A stretch of 36,597 nt of DNA from Bacteroidales bacterium (lineage in GTDB: Bacteria > Bacteroidota > Bacteroidia > Bacteroidales > Dysgonomonadaceae), in NCBI GenBank assembly GCA_012513315.1, contig JAAZCL010000346.1, positions 1 to 36,597 of the forward strand. Direction: 5' to 3'. Shown one piece after another: positions 7,017-14,829 of the stretch. A program made the position numbers and the translations under genes. The notes beneath the pieces were generated by a model. The model ran no database searches. It was not told the DNA's origin and saw only the letters and a list, made by a program, of their open reading frames with translations. The first letter of the stretch is position 1. The number at the start of each line of letters is the position of its first letter.

Positions 7017-8456
7017 ATGAAGCCTTTTTCTCCATTTATATTTTACATTATTACACTCTTATTTTTTATTGGAAACTCTGAATATATTTTTGGTAGTTCT
7101 CAGCAACAGCAATCTATCACCAATTCGCAATTTTATAAATTCAGAATATATCTAAAAGATAAAGGATTTAATGAATATACTTTAGAAGATCCTTCACAAT
7201 TCTTATCCCCAAAATCTATAGACAGAAAAAAGACTCAAAACGTTGAAATAGACGAAAGAGATTTTCCAATATCAAAAGACTACTTCAAACTTGTCGAAAA
7301 AGCAGGAAGCAAAGTTGTATCACACAGCAAGTGGTTCAATACTATTGTTGTTAGGGTAAGCGACAGCTTAAAAATAAATGAAATATCTTCTCTAAGCTTT
7401 GTCGACTCAGTGCAATATGTGTGGAGGGGTAGTGTTGGTAACTATGAAAAATCGCTACGACCACGTCTAAATCAAGATATTACTCTCGAAGAATACCCCA
7501 CTGATACTGTTTATGGTTACTGCCATAACCAGTTCGCATTGCATAATGCCACCCAATTACTAAACTCGGGATACAGAGGAAAAGGAATTCATATAGGTGT
7601 AATAGATGCTGGGTTCACCAATTTTGATGTTATACCGGCATTTAGCACAACTAATCTCTTAGGTTATTCAAATTTTGTACCCGAAGGTGATATCTTTTCT
7701 GCTAGTAGTCATGGCACAAAGGTGTTGTCTGCAATGGCAGTTGATATTCCAGGTCTGATGATAGGGTCTGCCCCAGATGCATCATATTATTTATTACGCT
7801 CTGAAGATGTTGCTAGTGAGTTCCCGGTAGAAGAAGATTACTGGGTACGTGCAATTGAGTATGCCGATAGCATTGGGTTGGATATAGTAAATACCTCACT
7901 AGGCTATAATAACTTCGACGATATAGAATTGAATTACACTCACAGTGATTTAAATGGCCAAACCTCCTTAATGTCTCGTGCCGCAGATTTTGCATACGAC
8001 AAAGGAATGATTATTGTAGTAAGTGGAGGCAACGAGGGCAACAAACAATGGCAAAAGTCTACACCCCCCGGCGATGCTAAAAATGTAATTGCTGTGGGGG
8101 CAGTAGCAATAGATAGCATAATAGCTTCGTTTAGTTCTCACGGAGCAATGGCAGATGGCAGAATAAAGCCAGATTTGGTTTCTGTAGGTAAACAAGCTAT
8201 TACTATTGGTGATGATGGTACAATAGGAAGAACAAATGGTACATCCTTGGCTTCACCATTTCTTACAGGCTTAATAGCCTCGCTATGGTCGGTTAATCCT
8301 GCTTTGCATCGTTCAGAACTGATAGATATTATCAAACGAAGCTCCGATAGGTACGCAAACCCCGATTCTATTTATGGTTATGGTATACCCAACTTTCAAA
8401 AGGCATTAATTGAAACACAGAAGACTCTAGTTCTAGAAGAAATTATTAATAATTAG
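7017..8456 (+). CDS. Secreted S8 (subtilisin-family) serine protease
   Basis: A 479-aa exported protease. An uncleaved-looking N-terminal hydrophobic segment (about 4-20) acts as signal. A propeptide-like region (about 35-140) has the KFRIYLKDKG...DFPIS inhibitor-type pattern. The catalytic domain carries Asp197 (GVIDAGF), His232 (SSHGTKV), oxyanion Asn339 (SGGNEG) and Ser410 (NGTSLASP). It stops soon after the domain with no obvious type IX sorting domain, so it is probably periplasmic or lipid-independent surface material. It begins immediately after the 72-aa gene and is followed 14 nt later by xseA, an unusual position for a secreted protease inside a housekeeping run. The substrate is unknown. 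Confidence 0.93.
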   Translation: MKPFSPFIFYIITLLFFIGNSEYIFGSSQQQQSITNSQFYKFRIYLKDKGFNEYTLEDPSQFLSPKSIDRKKTQNVEIDERDFPISKDYFKLVEKAGSKVVSHSKWFNTIVVRVSDSLKINEISSLSFVDSVQYVWRGSVGNYEKSLRPRLNQDITLEEYPTDTVYGYCHNQFALHNATQLLNSGYRGKGIHIGVIDAGFTNFDVIPAFSTTNLLGYSNFVPEGDIFSASSHGTKVLSAMAVDIPGLMIGSAPDASYYLLRSEDVASEFPVEEDYWVRAIEYADSIGLDIVNTSLGYNNFDDIELNYTHSDLNGQTSLMSRAADFAYDKGMIIVVSGGNEGNKQWQKSTPPGDAKNVIAVGAVAIDSIIASFSSHGAMADGRIKPDLVSVGKQAITIGDDGTIGRTNGTSLASPFLTGLIASLWSVNPALHRSELIDIIKRSSDRYANPDSIYGYGIPNFQKALIETQKTLVLEEIINN

Positions 8457-8470
8457 TTTATAAGCTAACA

Positions 8471-9712
8471 ATGACAGATAAGTCGTTTTCGTTATCCGAG
8501 CTAAATGGTTGTGTAAGAGATGCAATACAGCAAGCATTGCCTCAAACGTATTGGTTGCGTGCCGAGACAAGTGATGTGCGTCACAACAGAAACGGTCATT
8601 GTTATCTTGAGTTTATAGAGAAGAACGCCATTACAGATTCTATAATTGCAAAAGCAAGAGGTGTTATTTGGTCTAATGTTTATGAGATGTTGTCTCAGTA
8701 TTTCGAGAAAGAGACGGGGCAACAATTCACAACTGGTTTAAATGTACATGTTCGTGTTTCTATAGAGTTTCACGAGCTTTACGGCTATTCACTCACCGTA
8801 GTTGATATCGATCCCTCGTTCACTCTTGGAGAGATTGCCAGAAATCGTCAGATTGTTATAAACCGACTAGAGCAAGAAGGCGTTCTTACCCTCAACAAAG
8901 AGCTTGTATTGCCAGAGATAACAAATCGTATTGCAGTTATTTCTTCTCCTACAGCAGCGGGTTATGAAGATTTTATGCATCAGCTAAATAAAAACCGACC
9001 AGGATTTAAGTTTTACACAAAACTATTTCCAGCAATAATGCAAGGGGATAGGAGTGAGGCATCGATAATTGCTGCACTCGAGAGTATATTTATGCATAGT
9101 CAGCATTTTGATGCTGTTGCAATTATAAGGGGTGGGGGTGCGTCGGCCGATTTAAACTGTTTCGATTCGTACCTTCTTGCAAATAATATTGCACAGTTTC
9201 CTTTGCCTGTAATTAGTGGCATCGGTCACGAGAGGGATGTTACAGTGGTAGATGTAGTATCACATACCCGTGCCAAAACACCCACAGCAGTTGCTGAATT
9301 TATTATTGAGCATATGAGTGTCACTGCAACGGAATTAATCGATTTGCAGGACCGTATTATATCAGTTAGCGAAAGTGTAATATTAAAAGAGAAGAACGAT
9401 TTATTGCTTGCATCCAGAGAGGTTGTGCATGGTGCTAAGATGTTGTTGCAAAGAGATTATGCAACTGTAGATAAGTATAGTTCTACTATGAAGCATCAGA
9501 TTAAGCAATTGTTGCTGAGTCACTATCATTATCTCGAAAACAGAGAGCAGTATATAAAAATGGCTTCTCCCGATAATATCCTTAAGCGTGGATATACACT
9601 TACTATGAAGGATGGGGTTTTTGTTACTTCAGTTGATGATTTAAAGGTAGGTGACAAAATTGAAACCAGATTTAAAGATGGTTCGTCTGAATCTGAAATA
9701 ACTAAACTGTAG
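8471..9712 (+). CDS. xseA: Exodeoxyribonuclease VII large subunit
   Basis: Catalytic subunit of exonuclease VII, which degrades single-stranded DNA from both ends to oligonucleotides in repair and mismatch correction. It is 413 aa. An N-terminal OB fold (about 1-105) contains the HCYLEFIE strand. The catalytic domain shows SSPTAAGYEDF, RGGGASADLNCFD and SGIGHERDVTVVD, all signature blocks, with a helical C-terminal region that recruits XseB. It lies 44 nt upstream of xseB and 14 nt after the S8 protease. Confidence 0.97.
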   Translation: MTDKSFSLSELNGCVRDAIQQALPQTYWLRAETSDVRHNRNGHCYLEFIEKNAITDSIIAKARGVIWSNVYEMLSQYFEKETGQQFTTGLNVHVRVSIEFHELYGYSLTVVDIDPSFTLGEIARNRQIVINRLEQEGVLTLNKELVLPEITNRIAVISSPTAAGYEDFMHQLNKNRPGFKFYTKLFPAIMQGDRSEASIIAALESIFMHSQHFDAVAIIRGGGASADLNCFDSYLLANNIAQFPLPVISGIGHERDVTVVDVVSHTRAKTPTAVAEFIIEHMSVTATELIDLQDRIISVSESVILKEKNDLLLASREVVHGAKMLLQRDYATVDKYSSTMKHQIKQLLLSHYHYLENREQYIKMASPDNILKRGYTLTMKDGVFVTSVDDLKVGDKIETRFKDGSSESEITKL

Positions 9713-9756
9713 AGCCAATTATTATTAGTCTAAATTTTATTTTAAGTGTTGTTATT

Positions 9757-9963
9757 ATGGAAGAAGTGGATATAAAAAAAATGAACTATACTCAAGCAAA
9801 AAATGAGCTCGAGCAAATTGTTACAGCCATCGAATCGGGCAAGCTAGATATTGATGCTCTAACAAGTAGTGTGAAAAGGGCATCGGAGCTTATATCATTT
9901 TGTAAACAGAAGCTAACCAAGACCGATAAGGATTTGCAGAAGATTTTAGATGATATTGAGTAG
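9757..9963 (+). CDS. xseB: Exodeoxyribonuclease VII small subunit
   Basis: A 68-aa helical-hairpin protein with the family pattern NYTQAKNELEQIVTAIESG followed by LDIDALTSSVKRASELI and a lysine-rich end. Several copies coat the XseA helix and are required for activity. The first ATG (9757) is used here; a second in-frame ATG at 9784 would still retain the whole domain. It directly follows xseA and precedes ispD by 15 nt. Confidence 0.95.
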   Translation: MEEVDIKKMNYTQAKNELEQIVTAIESGKLDIDALTSSVKRASELISFCKQKLTKTDKDLQKILDDIE

Positions 9964-9978
9964 TTTTGTAATCGACTT

Positions 9979-10671
9979 ATGGCAAACGAAAAAAAATATA
10001 GCGCAGTAATTGTTGCCGGAGGAAAAGGCTACCGTGTGGGTGGAGAGCTACCTAAGCAGTTTTTGCCTATTAGTGGCAAGCCAATGCTCATGCATACTAT
10101 TAATGCTTTCTATCTGTTTAATAAAGAAATGCACATAGTAGTAGTACTTCCAAAAGAGTTCGTATCACTTTGGCAGCAGCTATGCAGCGAACATAATTTT
10201 GTTATTAACCATAGAATTGTAGTTGGAGGAGAAACTCGATTTCATTCGGTGAAAAATGGGCTCAAAGAAGTTGCCACTGAAGATATTGTTGCAATTCATG
10301 ATGGGGCACGACCGTTTGTTTCTCCTGAATTAATACTGATGTGTTTTAATGAGTCTTTTGAGGGTCAGTACGGAGTAATTCCGGTAATTGATGAGGTGAA
10401 TAGCGTACGCAGACTTACAGATAATGGTAGTGAAATAATAGATAGATCTCAACTCAAATTGGTTCAAACCCCTCAAGTTTTCCCTGCCCATTTATTAAAA
10501 AGTGCGTATGAGTTAGGTTATGATTCATCGTATACCGACGATGCTTCTGTTGCCGAGAAATATGGTGTAAATATAAAATTGGTACCCGGTGAATATACAA
10601 ATATTAAAATAACCACATCACTCGATATTATATTGGCAGAGCAAATAGATAAATATTTATCAAAACGATAA
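9979..10671 (+). CDS. ispD: 2-C-methyl-D-erythritol 4-phosphate cytidylyltransferase
   Basis: Third step of the non-mevalonate (MEP) isoprenoid pathway: CTP plus MEP gives CDP-ME. The protein is 230 aa. The nucleotide-binding loop is VAGGKGYRVGGELPKQFLP (12-30, Lys26 in PKQF). Further blocks are HDGARPFV, the DEVNSVRR substrate loop, QTPQVF and TDDASVAE. It is the last gene of the run that begins with the flippase-like gene; no terminator hairpin is obvious after it, and the Lrp gene has its own promoter. Confidence 0.97.
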   Translation: MANEKKYSAVIVAGGKGYRVGGELPKQFLPISGKPMLMHTINAFYLFNKEMHIVVVLPKEFVSLWQQLCSEHNFVINHRIVVGGETRFHSVKNGLKEVATEDIVAIHDGARPFVSPELILMCFNESFEGQYGVIPVIDEVNSVRRLTDNGSEIIDRSQLKLVQTPQVFPAHLLKSAYELGYDSSYTDDASVAEKYGVNIKLVPGEYTNIKITTSLDIILAEQIDKYLSKR

Positions 10672-10735
10672 GATTATCGCTGTTATACCCCTTTTTTCAT
10701 TAATTTGTTCGTAAAATTCAAAAACAACCTTCCAT

Positions 10736-10769
10736 TTTGTCATTATATAGCATAAAATTATTACTTTTG
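10736..10769 (+). promoter_or_regulatory. Promoter of the Lrp/AsnC regulator
   Basis: TTTG (10736-10739), a 22-nt spacer and TACTTTTG (10762-10769) match the Bacteroidetes -33/-7 consensus. The -7 box ends 25 nt before the ATG at 10795. Confidence 0.7.
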
Positions 10770-10794
10770 TAGAAATATTACAAAAATGCTATAG

Positions 10795-11268
10795 ATGGAA
10801 AAAATTGATAAGCTAGACAGGCAGATTCTAGAGATTATTACTCAAAACGCACGTATTCCTTTTAGGGATGTTGCCGAACAGTGTGGAGTTTCACGTGCTG
10901 CCATCCATCAACGCGTTCAGCGTATGATAGAGAATGAAATAATAACCGGATCGGGCTATCATGTAAACCCCAAAGTGCTTGGTTATGCATCAAGTGCTTA
11001 TATTGGTGTTAAATTAGAGAAAGGCTCTATGTATAAGAATGTAATACCAGAGTTTGACAAAATACCTGAGGTTACAGAATGCCACTTTACAACAGGGCCA
11101 TACACACTACTTATTAAACTTTATGCACGCGACAACGAGCATCTTATGGATCTGTTAAACAATAGAATTCAGGAGATACAAGGCGTAGTAGCCACAGAAA
11201 CAATGATTTCACTTAGCCAAAGCGTGAAGCGTGAAATTCCGATAATGAAAGCAAAAGTTGAAAAATAA
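10795..11268 (+). CDS. Lrp/AsnC family transcriptional regulator
   Basis: A 157-aa regulator. The N-terminal winged helix-turn-helix covers about residues 5-62: LDRQILEIITQNARIPFRDV, then the recognition helix region CGVSRAAIHQRVQRM. The C-terminal RAM/AsnC ligand-binding and oligomerisation domain (about 68-150) follows, with YIGVKLEKG and VTECHFTTGPYTLLIKL. Such proteins form octamers that sense amino acids and act as local or global regulators. It has its own promoter and terminator, so it is monocistronic; the target genes cannot be deduced from this window. Confidence 0.94.
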   Translation: MEKIDKLDRQILEIITQNARIPFRDVAEQCGVSRAAIHQRVQRMIENEIITGSGYHVNPKVLGYASSAYIGVKLEKGSMYKNVIPEFDKIPEVTECHFTTGPYTLLIKLYARDNEHLMDLLNNRIQEIQGVVATETMISLSQSVKREIPIMKAKVEK

Positions 11269-11300
11269 TTTATAGAGTACAATCTGCTTTAAAAAATTAA

Positions 11301-11336
11301 ATCCCTCAAGGTAAAAACTTGGGGGATATTTTTTTT
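11301..11336 (+). terminator. Intrinsic terminator after the Lrp/AsnC gene
   Basis: ATCCCTCAAG (11301-11310) pairs with CTTGGGGGAT (11318-11327), 10 bp with one G-U pair and a 7-nt loop, followed by a long T tract (11329-11336). Confidence 0.9.
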
Positions 11337-11610
11337 AAAAAATTAATCCAAAGCAAGCTAAATTTTATTAGTAATGCGCCAATCGTGCAGCTCGAATTTA
11401 TTGCCTCATCGATTCGATCGTGGTGCGTAGAAATTCCAGTCCATGTCCAGTTCATCTCCGTGCTTCGTCCTAACCTGGTCCTTACCATGCTCGGTTATTA
11501 ACGACAAAGCTTAGGAGTTGGTAAGGGCGAAGTACAGTTTATGAATGATTTAGGAAGTGGCTTGAGCAAACAATTAATTTCAGTGTAGCGTTGTTGCGGA
11601 TGAGCATTTA
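11337..11610. other. Unassigned segment, visibly GC-richer than its surroundings
   Basis: About 270 bp without a recognisable gene lie between the Lrp terminator and the tRNA-Phe terminator. The part from about 11375 to 11500 is clearly GC-richer than the flanks and is open on both strands for about 60 codons (plus 11319-11501, minus 11306-11488). Neither reading has a recognisable domain and both overlap the terminator. It may be a decayed gene or element next to the tRNA; I see no terminal inverted repeats or attachment-site duplication. Confidence 0.4.
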
Positions 11611-11651
11611 AAAAACAAAAAAAACACCTGAATAAAGTATATTCAAGTGTT
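11611..11651 (-). terminator. Intrinsic terminator of tRNA-Phe
   Basis: On the minus strand AACACTTGAATA pairs with TATTCAGGTGTT (arms 11640-11651 and 11623-11634), 12 bp with one G-U pair and a 5-nt loop, followed by a T-rich tract (complement of 11611-11622). It begins 7 nt after the tRNA 3' end. Confidence 0.9.
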
Positions 11652-11658
11652 CTTTTTG

Positions 11659-11731
<73 letters not shown>

Positions 11732-11741
11732 AACATTGCTT

Positions 11742-11771
11742 AAATTGCGAGTGCAAAGATAATCGCAATTT
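11742..11771. repeat. 9-bp inverted repeat bracketing the tRNA-Phe -7 box
   Basis: AAATTGCGA (11742-11750) and TCGCAATTT (11763-11771) are exact reverse complements separated by 12 nt. The spacer contains the -7 element (11754-11761). This is an operator-like position, or could form a hairpin in the DNA. Confidence 0.6.
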
Positions 11772-11784
11772 TGGTATTTGCAAA
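11754..11784 (-). promoter_or_regulatory. Promoter of tRNA-Phe
   Basis: On the minus strand TTTG (11781-11784), a 19-nt spacer and TATCTTTG (11754-11761) form a full match to the Bacteroidetes consensus. The tRNA 5' end is 22 nt downstream of the -7 box. Confidence 0.8.
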
Positions 11785-11827
11785 ATATGAGTGATGAAAT
11801 TGTAAAAAAAAATCAAATATTTAATTT

Positions 11828-12862
11828 CTATTCACCAATTGGATTCCATCCTTGTGCTTTTAGTTGAATCTCGGCACCATCACGTGTAACCATATAACAT
11901 CCGTTTTCATGCTTTGTTATATGTCCCACAAGATGAACGCCTGTAATGTTGCTCATTTTGTCGTGCAAAGTAAGGGGAACGGTAAATAAGAGCTCATAGT
12001 CTTCACCTCCATTCAGAGCTACAGTTGCCACATTCATATTGAATGTCTCTGCCATTGCAGCAGTTTGGTAATCGATAGGGATGCGTTCTTCAAATAGATG
12101 GCACCCTACGTTGCTTTGTTTACAAATATGAAGCAAATCAGATGAAAGGCCGTCTGAAACATCTATCATGGATGTGGGTATGATATTATTAACCGTTAAT
12201 GCTTCAATGATATCTTTTCGTGCCTCAGGCTTCAACTGTCTCTCAAGGATATACTCTTTACCACCAAAGTCGGGTTGAAAAGCTTTGCCACTATCAGCAT
12301 CAAATACTGCTCTCTCCCGCTCAAGTAATTGTAAACCCATATAAGAAGCTCCTAAATCACCCGATACATAAATAAGGTCGGTTTCTTTTGCGCCATTGCG
12401 ATAAACAATTTTATCCTCCTCGGCTATACCGATACAAGTGATGCTAATAGTAAAGCCAGTTAAAGAGGAGGTTGTGTCACCACCAACAAGATCTACACCA
12501 TAAACCTCACAGGCGAGGTTAACGCCACTGTAAAATGTTTCTAGGTCCTCCACAGACATTCGTTTATCTATACCAAGCGACACAGTTATTTGCTGTGGTA
12601 TACCGTTCATAGCATATATGTCTGAGAAATTAACTACAGCCGCCTTATAACCTAGGTGTTTAAGTGGTGAGTATATAAGGTTGAAGTGAATACCCTCCAG
12701 TAATAAGTCGGTGGTTATAAGAGTCTGTTTACCAGTGTTATCAATTACCGCTGCATCATCACCTACACCTTTTATGGTTGTTTGCTGAGTAAGTTTAATA
12801 TCTTTTGTAAGGCGATCAATTAAACCAAATTCACCTAAAGTTGCTATCTCTGTTCTTTGCAT
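11828..12862 (-). CDS. thiL: Thiamine-phosphate kinase
   Basis: Phosphorylates thiamine monophosphate to thiamine diphosphate with ATP, the last step of cofactor synthesis. The 344-aa protein is of PurM-like fold. The N-terminal LGEFGLIDRL opens the family pattern, followed by the Mg-ATP motif GVGDDAAVI (32-40), TTDLLLEGIHF (50-60), NFSDIYAMNG (78-87) and GGDTTSS (127-133). It lies downstream of punA but behind a strong terminator (12871-12924), so it probably has its own promoter or depends on read-through; no clear TAnnTTTG box is visible in the short gap. Confidence 0.96.
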   Translation of the reverse strand: MQRTEIATLGEFGLIDRLTKDIKLTQQTTIKGVGDDAAVIDNTGKQTLITTDLLLEGIHFNLIYSPLKHLGYKAAVVNFSDIYAMNGIPQQITVSLGIDKRMSVEDLETFYSGVNLACEVYGVDLVGGDTTSSLTGFTISITCIGIAEEDKIVYRNGAKETDLIYVSGDLGASYMGLQLLERERAVFDADSGKAFQPDFGGKEYILERQLKPEARKDIIEALTVNNIIPTSMIDVSDGLSSDLLHICKQSNVGCHLFEERIPIDYQTAAMAETFNMNVATVALNGGEDYELLFTVPLTLHDKMSNITGVHLVGHITKHENGCYMVTRDGAEIQLKAQGWNPIGE

Positions 12863-12870
12863 AATTATAG

Positions 12871-12924
12871 AAATAAAAAAGAGGTCGCTACAGTAATTTT
12901 AGTACTGTTGAATATCGACCTCTT
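12871..12924 (-). terminator. Terminator after punA (end of sppA-lpxK-punA)
   Basis: A composite hairpin on the minus strand: outer arms AAGAGGTCG / CGACCTCTT (12916-12924 with 12879-12887) enclose an inner stem ACAGTA / TACTGT (12903-12908 with 12890-12895). A T-rich tract follows (complement of 12871-12880). Confidence 0.85.
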
Positions 12925-12944
12925 ATAGACTAGTTGATTAAATA

Positions 12945-13757
12945 TCAAATTTCTTGTACTATCGCACGCATAATCTCTGCCATTTTTGGCTGAGCAATTT
13001 TAGCTGCTATCTGCACCTCTTCGTGAGATACCTCAACTATTTTGCCAATAACACCAAGATCGGTAATGATTGAGAAAGCAAGAACCTTCATACCTGCATG
13101 ATTGGCTACAATAACTTCTGGCACAGTTGACATCCCAACAGCGTCACCACCAATAATACGTAGGTAGTTATACTCTGCAGGTGTTTCAAAAGTTGGACCT
13201 GTTAACCCCACGTATACACCATGCTGAAGCTTTATGTTCTTTTTATTAGCTATCTCCATAGCTTTTAGTCGCAACTCTTTATTATAAGCCTCGCTCATAT
13301 CAGGGAAGCGTGTTCCCAATTCTTTATAATTTTTGCCATGTAGAGGATGCTCGGGGAAAAGATTTATATGATCTTCAATAAGCATAATATCACCTACATC
13401 GAAGCTAGAATTCATTCCGCCTGCTGCATTAGATACAAACAGGTACTCGATATTAAGCGCTTGAAATACTCTAATAGGGAAGGTTACCTCTTTCATTGTG
13501 TAGCCTTCGTAATAGTGAAAGCGACCTTGCATTGCAAGCACCTTCTTACCACCTAGTGTGCCAATAATAAGTTTTCCGCTATGACCCTCAACTGTTGAAA
13601 CAGGGAAATTGGGTATCTCTGTATAAGGGATGTCGGTTTTATCCTTTATCTCATTTGCTAACTCACCCAGACCTGTTCCAAGGATAATTGCAGTATTTGG
13701 TATTTCACCAATTCTGCCTTTTAGATAATCAGCTGTTTGTTTTATTGTTTCTAACAT
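12945..13757 (-). CDS. punA: Purine-nucleoside phosphorylase
   Basis: Trimeric PNP of the low-molecular-weight family that phosphorolyses inosine/guanosine to the base plus ribose-1-phosphate (purine salvage). It is 270 aa, family-typical. Visible blocks are the phosphate loop ILGTGLGEL (25-33), VEGHSGKL (56-63), QGRFHYYEGY (77-86), SNAAGGMN (109-116), then TFETPAEY and VGMSTVPE further on. Its start lies inside lpxK (29-nt overlap), so translation is probably coupled. The gene is closed by the composite terminator. Confidence 0.95.
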   Translation of the reverse strand: MLETIKQTADYLKGRIGEIPNTAIILGTGLGELANEIKDKTDIPYTEIPNFPVSTVEGHSGKLIIGTLGGKKVLAMQGRFHYYEGYTMKEVTFPIRVFQALNIEYLFVSNAAGGMNSSFDVGDIMLIEDHINLFPEHPLHGKNYKELGTRFPDMSEAYNKELRLKAMEIANKKNIKLQHGVYVGLTGPTFETPAEYNYLRIIGGDAVGMSTVPEVIVANHAGMKVLAFSIITDLGVIGKIVEVSHEEVQIAAKIAQPKMAEIMRAIVQEI

Positions 13758-14826
13758 GTTCTACTATTTTTTTATTAAATGAAAATTTCTCTTGACTGTT
13801 TAAAAAAGTAACCTTTACTGGAATATAGTACATTTTCTTCTTAATCTCTTCTGAAAGGTAGTTAAGTGATCTAAACCGTACGGCATCTTTCTCAGTTGTA
13901 AGTATTACCTTATTCTCTTCATTTACCTCATCAATCATTTCTATGATTGAATCGATATCCCTTTTAGTGAAGTTATGATGATCGGGGAAGAATTTAGTGT
14001 AAAGATTATATGTTTTAAGTTCTAGTTTTCTTACCAGTGGTTCTGGTGAGGCTACACCTGTAACGAGGAAAACATGTTTTTTGAGTAAATTATTTAGCTC
14101 AAGCTGTTCATCATTTAGTTCTGGAAACACAGGTTTAATTTCCTCATAATCCAGAGTTGTAAAGTAGAGACTCTGAAATGGAAAAAGATCTAAGCCGTTT
14201 GAATATATCCTGAAATCGATGGGTTGTAAATCGGGATGACACTTGGTTACTAAAACAATTGATGCCCTGTTTTTTCCTTTTAGTGGTTCGCGGAGAAATC
14301 CAGAGGGTAATAGCTTGTCTTCATAAACCGGGCGATTGCTATCTACCAAAAGTATAGACAATGATGGTTGCACACTTCTATGCTGATAACCATCGTCAAG
14401 AAGTACCACGTCTGGGCGTTTATCTTCATCAAAAGTGAGCATTTTTTCTATAGCATTTACCCTGTTCTTATCTACAACTACCAAAACAGATGGGAATTTT
14501 TTCTTAATTTGAAGAGGCTCATCACCAGCATCTCTTACTTTTGAGTTTACTTCAACTATTTGAAAACCTCTGCTCTTGCGTTTGAAGCCTCTGCTGAGTA
14601 CAGCAACTTTGTATCTAGGAGATAATAAACTAATAAGATATTCTATATGTGGAGTTTTTCCGGTTCCTCCAACAGTTATATTTCCTACACAGATAACCGG
14701 TATATCAAATTTCTTTTGTTTAAGTATTTTTCTGTCAAATAGCCAGTTGCGGAAATTTATACCAATACCGTACAACCATGATAATGGTTGCAGGTAACGT
14801 CTTACTTCAACTACTGGTAATTCCAT
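13729..14826 (-). CDS. lpxK: Tetraacyldisaccharide 4'-kinase LpxK
   Basis: Adds the 4'-phosphate to the lipid A disaccharide precursor to give lipid IVA, at the inner membrane. The protein is 365 aa. An N-terminal amphipathic region is followed by the Walker A loop GNITVGGTGKTP (48-59), LSRGFKRKSRGF (78-89), the GDEP segment (101-104) and DDGYQHR (144-150), which holds catalytic Asp and His residues. It begins 3 nt after the sppA stop and overlaps punA by 29 nt, a compact operon order that I associate with Bacteroidales genomes. Confidence 0.96.
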   Translation of the reverse strand: MELPVVEVRRYLQPLSWLYGIGINFRNWLFDRKILKQKKFDIPVICVGNITVGGTGKTPHIEYLISLLSPRYKVAVLSRGFKRKSRGFQIVEVNSKVRDAGDEPLQIKKKFPSVLVVVDKNRVNAIEKMLTFDEDKRPDVVLLDDGYQHRSVQPSLSILLVDSNRPVYEDKLLPSGFLREPLKGKNRASIVLVTKCHPDLQPIDFRIYSNGLDLFPFQSLYFTTLDYEEIKPVFPELNDEQLELNNLLKKHVFLVTGVASPEPLVRKLELKTYNLYTKFFPDHHNFTKRDIDSIIEMIDEVNEENKVILTTEKDAVRFRSLNYLSEEIKKKMYYIPVKVTFLNSQEKFSFNKKIVEHVRNNKTNS

Positions 14827-14829
14827 TAA

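Noticed and set aside
11306-11501. Two 60-codon ORFs on opposite strands
   Set aside because: Both overlap the Lrp terminator, have no recognisable domain and no promoter; kept only as an unexplained segment.
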